Assembly (NCBI GenBank): GCA_031213475.1
Contig: JARUPZ010000027.1
Span: 124,001 to 188,000, forward strand
Reading direction: 5' to 3'
Length of the DNA stretch: 64,000 bases
DNA from: Nereocystis luetkeana
Lineage: Eukaryota > Sar > Phaeophyceae > Laminariales > Laminariaceae
Part shown: positions 35,301 through 46,918 of the stretch, piece by piece
How the letters are laid out: every line of letters begins with the position of its first letter
How positions within the stretch are numbered: position 1 is the stretch's first letter
The notes under the pieces: generated by a model
Databases searched by the model: none
The model's input: the letters and a program-made list of their open reading frames with translations, nothing else
Told to the model about the DNA's origin: nothing
Made by a program: the position numbers and the translations under genes

Positions 35301-36599
35301 ATATATATACGCACGTACCCGTGGTATGTATCCATACATACATACGTACATACATGTATACCAAGGACGTGAAGAAGGTATAATATATTAAGACCACCGG
35401 ATATTATATCAAAGGAGCATCCGAAAAAAAAAGGGTGACGCTGACGACAATGATGAGTAATGGGGAGACGGACCTTCAACACCCCCCCCCCCCCCCCCCA
35501 CACCGATCGGTTCGAGAAAAACAAACAGCGCGATGCAGCATTATCTGTTATGTTTTACTATATCGCCATAGAAACTTCCACAGACAGACACAAATGAATC
35601 CATAACAATACCGCGATCTAGCTTTCAGGAATGTTTTGAGTGATCAACGTTCAATGCTGCACACAACAATTATTATTGTCGGAGAATAATAAGAACACCT
35701 ACCAGGTGTATAGGTCTCCTGGTGTATACTATGCACACAACGAATACTCCAAGTTTACTACTCTGTGTGTGTTGTTGTGGTATGCTTGCTAGCCATCCGA
35801 CGATCAAAAAACAATCTGTACCAGGTACCTATTAATAGTGTTGTTCTAAATTAAACTATAACACCTGGTAATAAGGAACATAAAGTAAGTAAAGAACTCT
35901 CCATCGATTATAAATCTGAGATGAAGAATTGGGCCCACAGGGCCCCCAAAACTGCTGAAGAAAAATATTGTATTAATAAGTACCTGGTCTACGCTATATC
36001 AGATTCCAGAGAAATGGTGAGCCGTTTTCTCGTCGCGGTGTTATAAGGATTACTCTGGGCTGGGTAAAATCGATCGAAATTGTACCCCTTTATTTAGCTC
36101 GATAGAGGTAACGACCTTTTCACATTATTATTATTTATTTGATGGCGTCCACCACGCCGAACGTTTCTTTTATTATTATGGAAACGCTTGCGCGTGCGTC
36201 CCTAAAAACGCACCCCGCTGATTGATGTGGTTCCTCTGATAATGAAACAAAGCGGGCAGGTCAGCGCACAGACGGCTGTATGTGTACGATTGCGACGCCC
36301 CAAAGATCTCGCCGTTCTGAGAGGGGAGGGGGGATGCTATGAGGATTACCCTGGGCTCGGCAATCGATCGATCTTTTACCCGTATACCAGTATATTATCT
36401 CACTCAGTAGGTGACACCGTCACAGCGGGGGAGGGGGTGTATGAAAAAATATACAAATATGATAAATTATACTGGTACCTGGTACCAGGTATTGTACTAA
36501 CCGCATCCCCTATGATACTCGGGGCGTATATCACTATGTTATGATACTTCTTTGTTTGATGTCATATGAAAAATAGCGTGTGACTGACCCCCACCCCCC

Positions 36600-37130
36600 C
36601 AGCGTTGTGGTCCACTGCACCAAAAAAGACGGGCAAGTGGTACCGGGAGATCCTTGAAGCAGCCGAACGGTTCATAGCGAGGTGGCACGAGACTGACTCA
36701 TGAGGCTGAGATGAGTAGGCAGCGCTGCGCATCCGCCGTGGGTGTTGTCCAAGGGAATTGGGGGGGGGGGGGGGGGGCAACAGGAGAAGTGGCAGAAACC
36801 CCGACCAAGGGAATGCGGAGAGGGGGGGGGGACAGGAGGAGGAGTAGAAGGGAAACTACAGTGGACGAAAGTAGGAAGGAGATGGCAGACAGGGTAGCAA
36901 GGCACCAGGCCGACTAGGAAGTAGAACGTATGCATATATGACTATGCTACTAGTGCCGCCAACTGGTGCAGCTGGTTCGAACGTGGTCTTCCCTTGTCTT
37001 CTCTTCTTTTTGTTTTGTTTTTCTTCTTTCTTGCGCTGATTCTCCGTCATTTTCATTTTATTTTGTTAGTTTCTCTTTTTTTTCGATTGATAAGCGGTTT
37101 TGAAGGTGTCGTGTGGAGGGGGTGGATGAC
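36600..37130 (+). mobile_element. LINE 3' fragment
   Basis: The sequence encodes KWYREILEAAERFIARWHE and continues collinearly with the 3' region of the RT-bearing LINE (minus strand, about 54,950 down to 54,600). Shared motifs include CAGCGCTGCGCATCC, AGGGAATG, GTGGACGAAAGTAGGAAGGAG, GGGTAGCAAGGCACCAGGCC and GTGCCGCCAACTG. A run of about 20 G lies inside. It is 5' truncated. Confidence 0.75.
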
Positions 37131-37194
37131 GCGAGCCTGCTCTGCTTGTTTTGTGTTGTCTGACACCTAGGGGCTGGGCATAGTTGACGAACGC

Positions 37195-38215
37195 AGGGCG
37201 GAGACGGCAGTCAGGGTAGCAAGGTACCAGGCGGACTATTATAGCAGGGAGAACCTTTTGCTCTACTATACTCGTACCGCAAAATGCTGCCGCTACCTGG
37301 AGGGTGCTTTGTGCTTTGGTGTGCCTATTGTTTTCCCTTTGTTATTTTTCCCTTGGTTTTTTGTCTTACTCTGTTTACAAGTATTAAATAGTGGTGTTTT
37401 TGTTCTTTTTTCTTTTTTTCCAGCTCGTTTTTTCCAAGTGTTTGCCACATCGCCTGCGGGGGGGGGGGGGGGTTCACGACTGTTTGTTTCTTCTACTTTT
37501 TTTTTTTCTTTCTTTTTTTCTTCTCTTTCGATTTGTCTTCCTTGTTTTTTTTTTCTCTTTCATTGTTTCCTTTCGTTTCTCTGTTTCATAGCCGGTCGCC
37601 CCGGTGGTTCAAGTGGTTAACCTCGAATTCTACTTGTTTGAGTCCTGGGTTCGAGCCCCAGGAGGGTCGGACTTTGACTTTATTTGCAAAAATAAAAAAA
37701 AAGGGATTCAATTGTTCAGAGCGCCTTGCAGCGTGGGTAGGCACAATTCGATGCGAGTCGACGAGGGAAGAAAAGGCTGAAATCTTCTCGCGATAGAAAT
37801 GAAGGCACGTACCGTAGCGGGAAGGGGGGAGAAGAGCCTGCTATGTGACCCCGGATCTGAGTTACGAGTTGGAAGGAGAGAGAGAAGAAGATGTGCGAAG
37901 ATAATAAATGGGATGAAAAAAAATATATATATATATAAATATAAATATATATATAGAATATGTATGTCGTGCCTGTCGTATCCATTAACAGTAAGTATGT
38001 ATGTGATGACATGGCATTGCATTGCCCACTCACTGCTGTGCTTACTGCATACCAGATACGTACGTGGCAACGTAGTGTCTCTCTAGCGTAGCTTTGTGAC
38101 CACAGAACTTGTATCTCTTCTAGGATTGAAGAATCGGCACGGACACTGGTTGTGCTGGATGTCGACGGGTAGAAAGAACGGTTTAATGTGCAGAACACGC
38201 ACAACGGCGCTTGGG
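37195..38215 (+). mobile_element. LINE 3'-terminal copy, left arm of a large inverted pair
   Basis: This starts at CAGGGTAGCAAGGTACCAGG, passes CTACTATACTCGTACCGC and GAGGGTGCTTTG, and ends GTCGACGGGTAGAAAGAACG followed by GTTTAATGTG. A SINE is inserted at 37,591. Without the SINE it matches the reverse complement of 38,290-38,900 along its length. Confidence 0.75.
37591..37925 (+). mobile_element. tRNA-derived SINE, full length, nested in a LINE fragment
   Basis: It begins GCCGGTCGCCCCGGTGG with A-box-like GGTGGTTCAAGTGG and B box GGTTCGAGCCC, and ends GATAATAAATGGGATG plus an A-rich and AT-rich tail. The insertion site can be read because the other arm of the palindrome (38,520) is empty: there ATTCTATGAAATAG is uninterrupted, while here CTAT flanks the element on both sides. 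Confidence 0.85.
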
Positions 38216-38289
38216 CCGTCTCGAAAGGTACTGAACACCACACCTCTCAGAAAAGAGCACATTATCTAAAATCTAAAAGTGAAATCAGA

Positions 38290-38900
38290 GTGTGTGTGTG
38301 TGTTCTTCACATTAATCCGTTCTTTCTACCCGTCGACATCCAGCACAAACAACCAAAACCGTGTCCGTGCCGATTCTTCAATCAATCCTAGAAGAGATAC
38401 AAGTTCTGTGGTCTCAAAGCTACGCCACAGAGATACTATGTTGCCACGTGTGTAGTATGCACTGCAGTGGGCAATGCAATGACATGCCATCATACTAGAT
38501 ACGACAGGCACGGCATACACATTCTATGAAATAGAGAAACGAAAGGAAACAATCAAAGAGAAAAAATAAATAATCAAAGAGAAAACAAACAAAAAAGAAG
38601 ACAAATCGAAAGAGAAAAAGAGAAAAAATGAAAGCAAAAACTATTAATAGAAGAAACAATCTGTCGTGCCCCCCCGCCGCAGGCGAGGTGGCCAACACTT
38701 GAAAAGAACGGACTGGAAAAAAAAATAATAATAACAAAAACACCTCTGTTTGTAAACAGGGGAAGACAGAGAACCAAGGAAAAAAAATCAAAGAAAGGGG
38801 AAATAACAGGCAGACCAAAGCCCAAAGCACCCTCCAGATGGCGGCAGCAGTAGTTTGTGGTACGCGTAGCATAGGGTAGAGTAGGTCCGTTTGTGTACCA
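38290..38900 (-). mobile_element. LINE 3'-terminal copy, right arm of the inverted pair
   Basis: Read on the minus strand it runs from CTATGCTACGCGTACCAC through GAGGGTGCTTTGGGC and a pyrimidine-rich tract to GTCGACGGGTAGAAAGAACG near 38,320. It lies head to head with the left arm, with about 75 bp between them, and has no SINE insertion. Confidence 0.75.
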
Positions 38901-39149
38901 GGTATTGCATCCACTGACACGACGAGCCGCTGTAACCGAAAACTAGGTGAACAAGTACCAACAGAACAAAAACAGAATGAAACAGATCAAAACCAAACCA
39001 TCAAGCAAAGAAGGCGAGAAGAAAACAAGAAGAGAACGCGAGCGAGAAAAAAAAATAGACCAACAAAGTACGTACGTACGTACCTGCTACTACTGCTGTA
39101 CGTGCGGGGCGAGAAAACACGTGAGAGAGATTTGCAGACTGGCGAGCAG

Positions 39150-39360
39150 GGATGGGGGGGGGGGGCGGGGGGGGGGGGGGGGGTACTCGATAGGAGAGAT
39201 GTACTCGATCTCATGCGGGGGGGGGGGGGCGGGGGTACTCGATAGGAGAGATGTACTCGATCTAATGCATGGCCGTAGTCGTATGAGCATAGACCCTCGC
39301 ATCCCCACAACGCCGGGACGAAGCATGTCGGGTTTTCGCCGACCAGGCAGACGTTAGCAG
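39150..39360. repeat. TCGAGTACA repeat, inverted relative to 4,250
   Basis: GGTACTCGATAGGAGAGATG then TACTCGATC occurs twice, separated by G runs, followed by CATGGCCGTAGTCGTA and GACCAGGCAGAC. This is the reverse of the order at 4,290-4,480. Confidence 0.6.
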
Positions 39361-39954
39361 GGAGGGGGGGGCGGGGGCGGTAGATAGGGTGACGACCGGA
39401 GGGTAACAGGGCGCTCAAGAAGTGAGAGGAAGAAGACGAGCCATCTATCTGGTGTATTTAATCCACATTAATTACGTATATATATATGGTTGTAGTCTAA
39501 ATGCGCCGGCAGCAGGAGGCTGGACTCGATGACGAAGGAAAAGGGAGACACAGCGTCGACGAACGCGGAAGAAACCGATTGAAGTCACCCTGCGCGAGGT
39601 TTGTGTTTTCAGAGCGGAACCAACCGCAAGTAAAAGCATTTCGTTTTTGGGACAGAGGAACCGACTGGAAGTGAGTGCCAACTATTATAGAGCTCGTGCG
39701 AAGGAATAACGTGCCGAGTGGGCTAGAGCGATGAGGCAGCTATCTATGCAGAACGGCAGCCGGACGACACACACGGAGACCCACGACCGGCGCGCACACC
39801 ATCACGAGAGCAGCAATCATCGTGTTTTCTGTTTTTTTCAAAAGAGGCAGTAGTATTAATAGTAGTAGTATTTAACTTTTTTACCTGGTCCTTGCAGTGT
39901 TCATGCGGGGAATGACCCAATAATTCCCAATTTTCGGGGACGTGGGACGTGGGA

Positions 39955-40594
39955 CGTGGGGCGTGGTCGTTGTGCCGCACCTTTCGTCCGACAGCCCCGG
40001 AAGACAAGACAGACAATGAATGGTTGAATTTTGTATGATGGTGGTTTTTGGTGCGATTGCTCTCTTTTCAGTGTGCGTCTCCACGAGTTGTCACTCTGAC
40101 AGCACCCGAGACAGCAGGCGTGCGTGTTCCTCTCTGTGCTCAAGACTACTGCGCGTCTCTGACGGTGCAGGAAGCATTCCAGACAGCAACCGCTTTAAAT
40201 CGGTAGCCACGAACGAGTTGGTTAGTTAGTTGTGGAAACGGGGGGATCTCTTGGCTGTATGTAGTAGTTGAGTGGATACCCGCGATCACGTTACAGTTAG
40301 TAGTAAGTTCGGTTTGCACATTGATTATATTCCATGTGTGCGCCTTCTTCGTCTGGTACTTCGACGCCGACTTTTGGGTTTCGTGGTTTTTCTGATAGCG
40401 CTGTGGCACTGTTATGATACAGTATCATAACAGCACCTTTCTTTCGATGACCACGAAGTCCTTGATTTGAGAGTTCCTTATTTATTGTTAGAACAACAAC
40501 ACAGAAGCAATAATAACAACACCACCCAACAACAAACAGCAACAACACAACAAAAGCAACAACAAACAGCAACAACAGCCACAACAACAACAGC

Positions 40595-40651
<57 letters not shown>
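39955..40651 (+). mobile_element. CAA-tailed element, copy 2
   Basis: This is collinear with 33,655-34,160 but longer at its 3' end, with a CAA-rich stretch of about 160 bp ending in a pure (CAA)n run at 40,590-40,651. The tail accounts for the poly-Leu and poly-Thr open frames. Confidence 0.68.
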
Positions 40652-40652
<1 letters not shown>

Positions 40653-41771
40653 TGCATGCCACTTCGTACCTGGTATTATTGTACGATAAAAAGATACCTA
40701 CCTGGTAGTTTCCTCTTTTTTGTTATACGAGTATCGTAGTTCGAAGATTTGTTATTCTCTAGTCTGGCTTGTGTGTTGCTGAGTTTTCGTACTCGGTTCG
40801 TTGGCATTTCGGCCATTAATTTGAAATCATTTCGGTTAAAGTTTCTCTCTGTCTCGCAGCAGCAGCAGTAGTAAGTAGTAGTAGTAATCTGTGGCCGCAG
40901 ATAGATATACTGCTGTATGTAGTGCATTCACAGACTACTATTAATATTACTACTGCTGTTGTAGTATACTTGGTATCTCGGAGATAAGGAATGATGACGG
41001 GCGCAGGGTGTACAGTATAATAAGTACTGGTTAGTTGTGGGAAGAAAGGACGGTTTGATGTGCAGACAGCGGACACCGGTATAAATAAATACATGTATAC
41101 TGGTATATTACTTTGTGTGGCAATACTTATTACCAGGTATATATAGTGGATGGAATGCCAAACGCTCGCGCAGAGAGTAAGAGAAAGAGAAAGACGAGAG
41201 AGAGAAGCGGATGAAAACGCCTAATTAGAAGAAAAGGCAAAAGCACTCCCTGGAGGCATAGAGAAAGGCGAGGCATTGATGACCACACCCAGTTGACAGG
41301 GCAATTTCGCCCCCCCCCCCCCCCCCCGAAATTCTGAAATAGTATTCCATTAGCTATAATATGAACCTGAATACTTGATGACAAGTTTATACCAATAATA
41401 CAGTAGTGCAGTCCCCCTTGGATTACATACTAAGTACAGTACATACGAGGTATATGACAGGAGTGAGCTCTAACAAAACATCGTTTCTGATCACATATTC
41501 AAGATGAAATTTGTCGTAGGCAAAGAGCTGAAGACACAATCAAAACAAACAAATCGATACTACGTACAAAAAATAGTAATAATGGAGAGTAACCCATCAT
41601 CGATCGGTCGGTTGACGGCTGGTGAGGAGAGCCAGCAGGCCGGCCACGAAAGATTTGGACCCAATGTTCAGAAGGGTTTTCCAAGCCCTCGAGGGCCCAC
41701 GAAAAGCTCCCGTTTGCTCCTCGGAGCAGATACGGTGTTGTTTTGGTCCGGGGTCGGCTAAGGTTCATTCT

Positions 41772-41884
41772 TATCGGAGAGCGTTTTTTCCGTAATTTCC
41801 AAAGGTTTGGAAATAATTGGAGACATGTATCAATATACGGAGGCGTTTTGTCAAAATTTGGAAAAAAAGCTCTCCGATAAAGAT
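41772..41884. mobile_element. Single inverted-repeat element (TCGGAGAGC ends)
   Basis: TATCGGAGAGCGTTTTTTCC and complement GGAAAAAAAGCTCTCCGATA bracket about 70 bp with inner imperfect TTTCCAAA/TTTGGAA repeats. TA lies at both outer borders, consistent with a TA target duplication. I see only one copy in the window. Confidence 0.65.
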
Positions 41885-42330
41885 GACCCTGAGAAGAGTG
41901 AGAAGTGGTATCGGGGGGTCGTCGAAGCGGCGGACTGTTCAATGGCGAAGTGGCACACAAGGGCGGGGCTGAGAGGAGCTGGCTATATATACGCCACGCA
42001 GCTGAGAGGAGACCATACAAGAGCGGCGAAAAGGGGAAGAGGAAGGGGGGCGTACTCATTTCTTGCTTGCCTCAGTAATTTGACCGTTGACCACGCACCC
42101 CTTTAGAGACGAAGAGTTTGAGGGGGGGGGGGGGGGGGGGGGGGGGGGCGGGGGGGGGGGGGGGGGCGGGGGGGCGGGGGGGCGGGGGGGGGGGCGGGCG
42201 GGGGGGGGGGGGCTCAACCGTACTGATTGATGCACAGTTGCGTGTCGACGAATGGATGCAGAAGAGAAGCGAAATTAAAGATCGGGTGGCAAGGTGCCGG
42301 TTCGACTGTGCTATTATTAATAATACTAGC
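41885..42330 (+). mobile_element. LINE 3' fragment with long G tract
   Basis: The sequence encodes EKWYRGVVEAADCSMAKWH, homologous to the 3' ends at 36,600 and 54,950. After a 90-bp G-rich tract it ends in GTGGCAAGGTGCCGGTTCGAC, matching the GGGTAGCAAGGTACCAGGCC marker of the other copies. Confidence 0.65.
42119..42212 (+). repeat. G-rich tract, about 90 bp
   Basis: This is almost pure G with isolated C interruptions. It gives a poly-Gly/Arg open frame that is not a gene. Similar shorter tracts occur at 36,758-36,777, 39,155-39,183 and 44,226-44,242. Confidence 0.95.
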
Positions 42331-45300
42331 CTTTGAATTACATTATTTCACAATATATCTACGAGTACGAGTAGTTTTTGTTTGTTTCTAGTTTTAGTTG
42401 TTCAATCGGCGGGGGGGGGGCGACAGCGGCAGTACTGACACTAGTGGCACTTACTTGACACCGCTACTTGCGAGGAGAGAGGGAAGGGGACGGCAGAAAG
42501 TGTGGCAAAAGGCCCCCGAATTGGTTTGGTAGCAGAGATGGGGAAGCCCCTATTTCAATCACCGCCTTGCGCACGGTTTTCTATTTTCTCTCTCCTCTCT
42601 TTATTTTAGCTTTTTGCCATGTTTCCTGTTCGTTTCATTTCCCACCCCCAAGCCCTCCTTGTGCCGCTATTTTTTTCTTCTTTCTTTGTGTTGGTTCGTC
42701 CGTGCAGCACTCATTATCTGTTCCCCTTGGGCATGTATGCAGCCTTTTTTTGTGATCTATTTGCGTCACTTGTTCGAGTATTCTGTTTCGCTTCGGAATT
42801 ATTTTTCTCTAGAAAGAGCGTACCAGGTATGATTTTTTGTTTTTCTTCTTCTTGACTGGTCTGGCTTCTACTCCTCCTGTGTTTTCGGTTTTTCGTGTCG
42901 GGTACGTTCGCATTTAACTTGATTTGCCCAGTAATGTGATACCAGGTATTAGTTTTGGTTGAGGTTTCTTCTGTCACAGACAGTAGTATGTGGTTACTAC
43001 ACTGAACGAGCATATATATATATATATCTATATTTAGCACCCAAATACACGACAGAACAACGAAAATGGCGTTTCTGACGTCGAGCCGTGACCAGCTTAG
43101 TTTTGCGAATTTCCATCTGAAATTTTAAATATCAGCCTCGCTCGAGTTTGAAAGTTTGAACCGTATGTATGTACCGGTTAATATATTAATGGTATGATTG
43201 GAATGAGCGCTGCACTTTGTCAGATGGAAGATAAACGAAATGATAATAATGATGTATAACTACGTACCGGGTATGAAATACACAAGTAAGTGTTCACAAA
43301 ATTGAGGGCTGCGAAACAAATTTAGTGATCGCTTTCGTATTTTTCAGATCGTTGTATCGGTAAGCATTTATTTCTTGACGCGAGTCGACAAGGAAAGGAA
43401 GCGCTGAATCACATTTGAGGTAAAAATGCAAGGCACGTCATAGCGAAACCGGGTGGGGGGGTGGGGGGGGTAGGGGGGGAGCCCGCACTATTTTTTATTC
43501 ATCCCGGGTCTGAGTCACACGACTGACTCGGCAAGGATAATGAGGAACAGCAAAAACATCGGGCGGAGCAAGAAGGGCGAAGATTACTACGTAATGATAT
43601 TTATAAAGCGATGACGAGAAAAAAAGAAGCAAAACGGTCGTACGTGTCTCTCCCACAACTCCTGTTATTAATAGTATTATAGACTACCTATGTAGCTCGA
43701 AGCGTTGTATGATACGATATAATATATAGTGTGCAGGTGTTCGGGTACTGCAGCATGCTGTGCGCGCATACTGCGTGGCTATTGAACGAACATAGCGGAA
43801 TTGGTTTCATGTACGATATTTTGATAATTTGATTGGTACAGGAAGGGTAGCAATGGGGAGTGTGATAGACGCCTTGAAGTGGTCAAACTCCTAACTGCAC
43901 TAAGCCCCCTGGTACTGCTGCGTTCGCAGTCCTCCTAATCGTACTGTGTGTTTCACCAGTCGTTTTGGGATCGCGTTCACTGTTAAGCAATGCGCGTCAG
44001 CATGAAAACATTGTATGTGTCAGCATGAAAACATTGTATGGTGGCTGGGTGAGTATGGGCGTGGGTGTGGGTTGGTGGGTAAGTGAGTTGCTATTATTAG
44101 ATGCGCCAGTTGGTGCGTGGGTTGGTTGGTCCAAACACCGCAAACACGATCCACGACTGGTCTTTCATTCTTCAGCGATATGCGTCAGCGAAAAACCTTG
44201 TACGGTAGGTGGGTGGGCGTGAGCGGGGGGGGGGGGGGGGGGTACCGGTAGTGTCAAAAAAATTAAGGTCTTCCGCCACTTCAACAAGAGAAAAACAATA
44301 GTATAATAACAACAACAAAAGTGCAAAAGGAATAGATAACCACAACAACACAAATCAACAATAATACACAGCAACAACAAGAACACCACCAACTGGTGGG
44401 GAGGCGGCGGGCAATAATCAACAACGGACAACGACAGTAACACCAAACAAGTGCAAACAAAAAACATCAGCCATATCACCAAATGCTAAACAAAAAAAGC
44501 AACTATCTGTGGGAGGGGGAGGGGGTATATTGGTTAATGTCGTGGTCCGGTGATAATATTTACCAGGTACAGCAGTGGGGGTCCCGTTACATAAGGCGCG
44601 ATCTACATGTAGTGACAAAGTGGCTTGAAGTCGCCTTATAGTCGTACTCGTCTTATAGCCGGATAGCATCTACCAGGTATCTAATAATGCGTATCGCCTT
44701 AAATAGGTGATATTCAGCCGTGTAGCGAACATTACACCTTATGGAAAGTCGTACGTTTGGAGCTTCCAGAGGACATGGTATTTCTCACAAGCTTGGGGTC
44801 TAGGTCAACAGCGTTACATCGGGACAATCAACGGTGGAGGGCGAGCTGTGGACCTAAACGTACACAATGAAGCCCGCCACTTTCGTCAGATTAGTGTCAT
44901 TTGTCCCGGCATCGTACTACATCGGAGTACACAATTCCTTGCGTTTCATGACGAACGCCGGACACTGGTCCAATTATGTACGTACTACGAGCTAAACACC
45001 AGTACCGCCCAAACTAACTCCAAACATGATGTGAAGTAGTGATGCTATGCGAGGCACCTTTTGACGTCCACATGATTGGCCAACCTCACCTATGCATATG
45101 CCCTCATCATGAAAGCCAGTTTGGGCCTCATAAAAGACTGGTGCTACGGGAGGGGGAGGGTCACTATAAGGTCCTTGCCTTGCAACCGCGCAGAGCCACT
45201 CGGCCGAGAGTCTATCTTATCCACTTGCAGTGACTACAGCAGTAGAGTCTGGGGCTATAGGCACGAGGAGGATCCAACACACTATTAATAGAACGTTTAG

Positions 45301-46129
45301 AGACACTCCAAGCTAGTGATCGGGGAGCGGTATCATCAGAATGCGCATCTCAGTGTAATACATTGTAGACTCATTCTTTCATGGGAGAGGCGGTGTGTGT
45401 TTTGGCAACTCCAAGCCACCATTTAGGGGGGAAGTGGCGCATCATTATGCATATTCGATACCCTACTCCAGGTGGAGGGGGACAGCTGGGGCCCGCTCAT
45501 GTATATTGCAAATTAGGCATACTTAGGCACATGACGCCTTCCGGCAAATATAATTGCACAACCATTCTAGCATGAACATGTTTTTGGTACCGCCGGTATG
45601 TTACGGTTGTCGTTACGAAAGACGCGGCGAAAGAGTCTAGACCTTAAGACATGGTGGCGTCGTGGTGTCTTACCTGATAGTATCGCATTCATACTAACAG
45701 ATTCTGCGGCAACTACAGCAGCACGAGCTATGATAAATTGTGACATGACATGCTTATCCCCTGGACGCTGCCTGGTTTATCTCTCGTAAGGATCTAAAGT
45801 AGTATCGGAACAAGGGTTGAAAATAGGTGTTGCGCTGGGTTTCCGATATATCGGAGGAATTGCGCGCAGCGTAACTTCTGCCGGAAGCTATGCGCGGTTG
45901 CCGTACATTCGAATTTGGAGGCCGCACACACTTTTTCGCGTGAGACGAAACAAAACGCACGGGGGTTGGTTCTCATCGTAGGCGATAAAGCGGAGCTATT
46001 GATTTGCTAACAACCGCAGCCCTGACGCCTATTATTCGGGTATTTGAGCAGGCCGCAAAACTAAAAATGAAGTAGTTTTAGGCGTAAAATGTACGCATAC
46101 ACATACTTAAAGATACCCTTTTCCTAAAA

Positions 46130-46918
46130 TCACTTGATCATAACATAAGGACCTGCCTCACGCTCAGCGAGTCTCCCACGTTTTTTTGTCGCTTCTACGA
46201 TCCTTGCTTTCTTCGCGTTCTTTGCGTGCTTGCCTCTCGTGCCACACTTTTTTTCCCGGAACAACAGAAAAAAAATCTCGGAAAAAGAAAGGGTTGATTT
46301 TGTTTTTTCAGCGGTTTGGGAGACTCTCTTTCGCTTTTTTTCACCGGCTGGTTGGAATTTCTTTCGCACTTTCAGTTCGTTTTTCCTTTTTTCTTCTTCC
46401 GTTTCGTGTGCGTGTGTGTAGTCGGAGCACTGCGAAGCGGGCGAGCCCGGCGCCGTCGCGGGTGTCGGCGGATGCTGGCGGGTAGAGGGGGGGTTGCAAG
46501 GAGTTCGGTCGCGGTTTTCGTGGCTAGGAGTCGTGTGTGCTTCGAGACACAAGGGAAGCATGAATGGGCTCTCTTTTGCCTCCATCTGAAAGATTAGACT
46601 GAGTATGCACGATTCCATAAGGGTCGTTCGGGATTGCAAGCTAACATTCAAGCGGTGCTCATTATTGCGACCACGTTGAACTATACACATAGACGAACGC
46701 CCGTCTGACCATCGAAATCGTCGAGCTGGCGAACGAGGGTCACGGAGAGCACCGGGCTTCACGCGGGGCGAGCAACGGGGATCACTGTGACAGAGAGGGA
46801 GGAAAGCTTTACCCGGACCGAATCGGTGGCGAGGTGGTCGAGAGAGGGGCGGGCGGCGTACGAGGCTGAGAGAGAAGCTCTGTTGTTCATTTTGTTTCTT
46901 CTTCTTTGACTGGTGCAA
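46130..46918 (-). CDS. Hypothetical open reading frame, 262 codons
   Basis: This is the longest uninterrupted non-repetitive frame in the window. It is rich in Arg, Ser, Pro and Lys, has no hydrophobic segment, and ends in a strongly basic half with several KKR/KRKR clusters. The complementary strand is T-rich like the LINE and SINE bodies nearby. The composition therefore may simply reflect A-rich repeat sequence with few stop triplets. I recognise no domain and see no introns or promoter. Confidence 0.2.
   Translation of the reverse strand: MHQSKKKKQNEQQSFSLSLVRRPPLSRPPRHRFGPGKAFLPLCHSDPRCSPRVKPGALRDPRSPARRFRWSDGRSSMCIVQRGRNNEHRLNVSLQSRTTLMESCILSLIFQMEAKESPFMLPLCLEAHTTPSHENRDRTPCNPPSTRQHPPTPATAPGSPASQCSDYTHAHETEEEKRKNELKVRKKFQPAGEKKRKRVSQTAEKTKSTLSFSEIFFLLFREKKCGTRGKHAKNAKKARIVEATKKRGRLAEREAGPYVMIK

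Noticed and set aside
37591-37680. A functional tRNA gene
   Set aside because: A- and B-box-like sequences are present but the segment does not fold as a cloverleaf and is followed by a repeated SINE body with an A-rich tail.
40297-40739. Poly-Leu and poly-Thr open frames
   Set aside because: They are the two-strand translations of the CAA tail of a mobile element.
41499-42059. 186-codon frame on the minus strand
   Set aside because: It is the antisense of a LINE 3' fragment and a nested inverted-repeat element.
44707-45039. 110-codon frame on the plus strand
   Set aside because: No domain, no splice context and no neighbour support; the surrounding sequence looks unconstrained.
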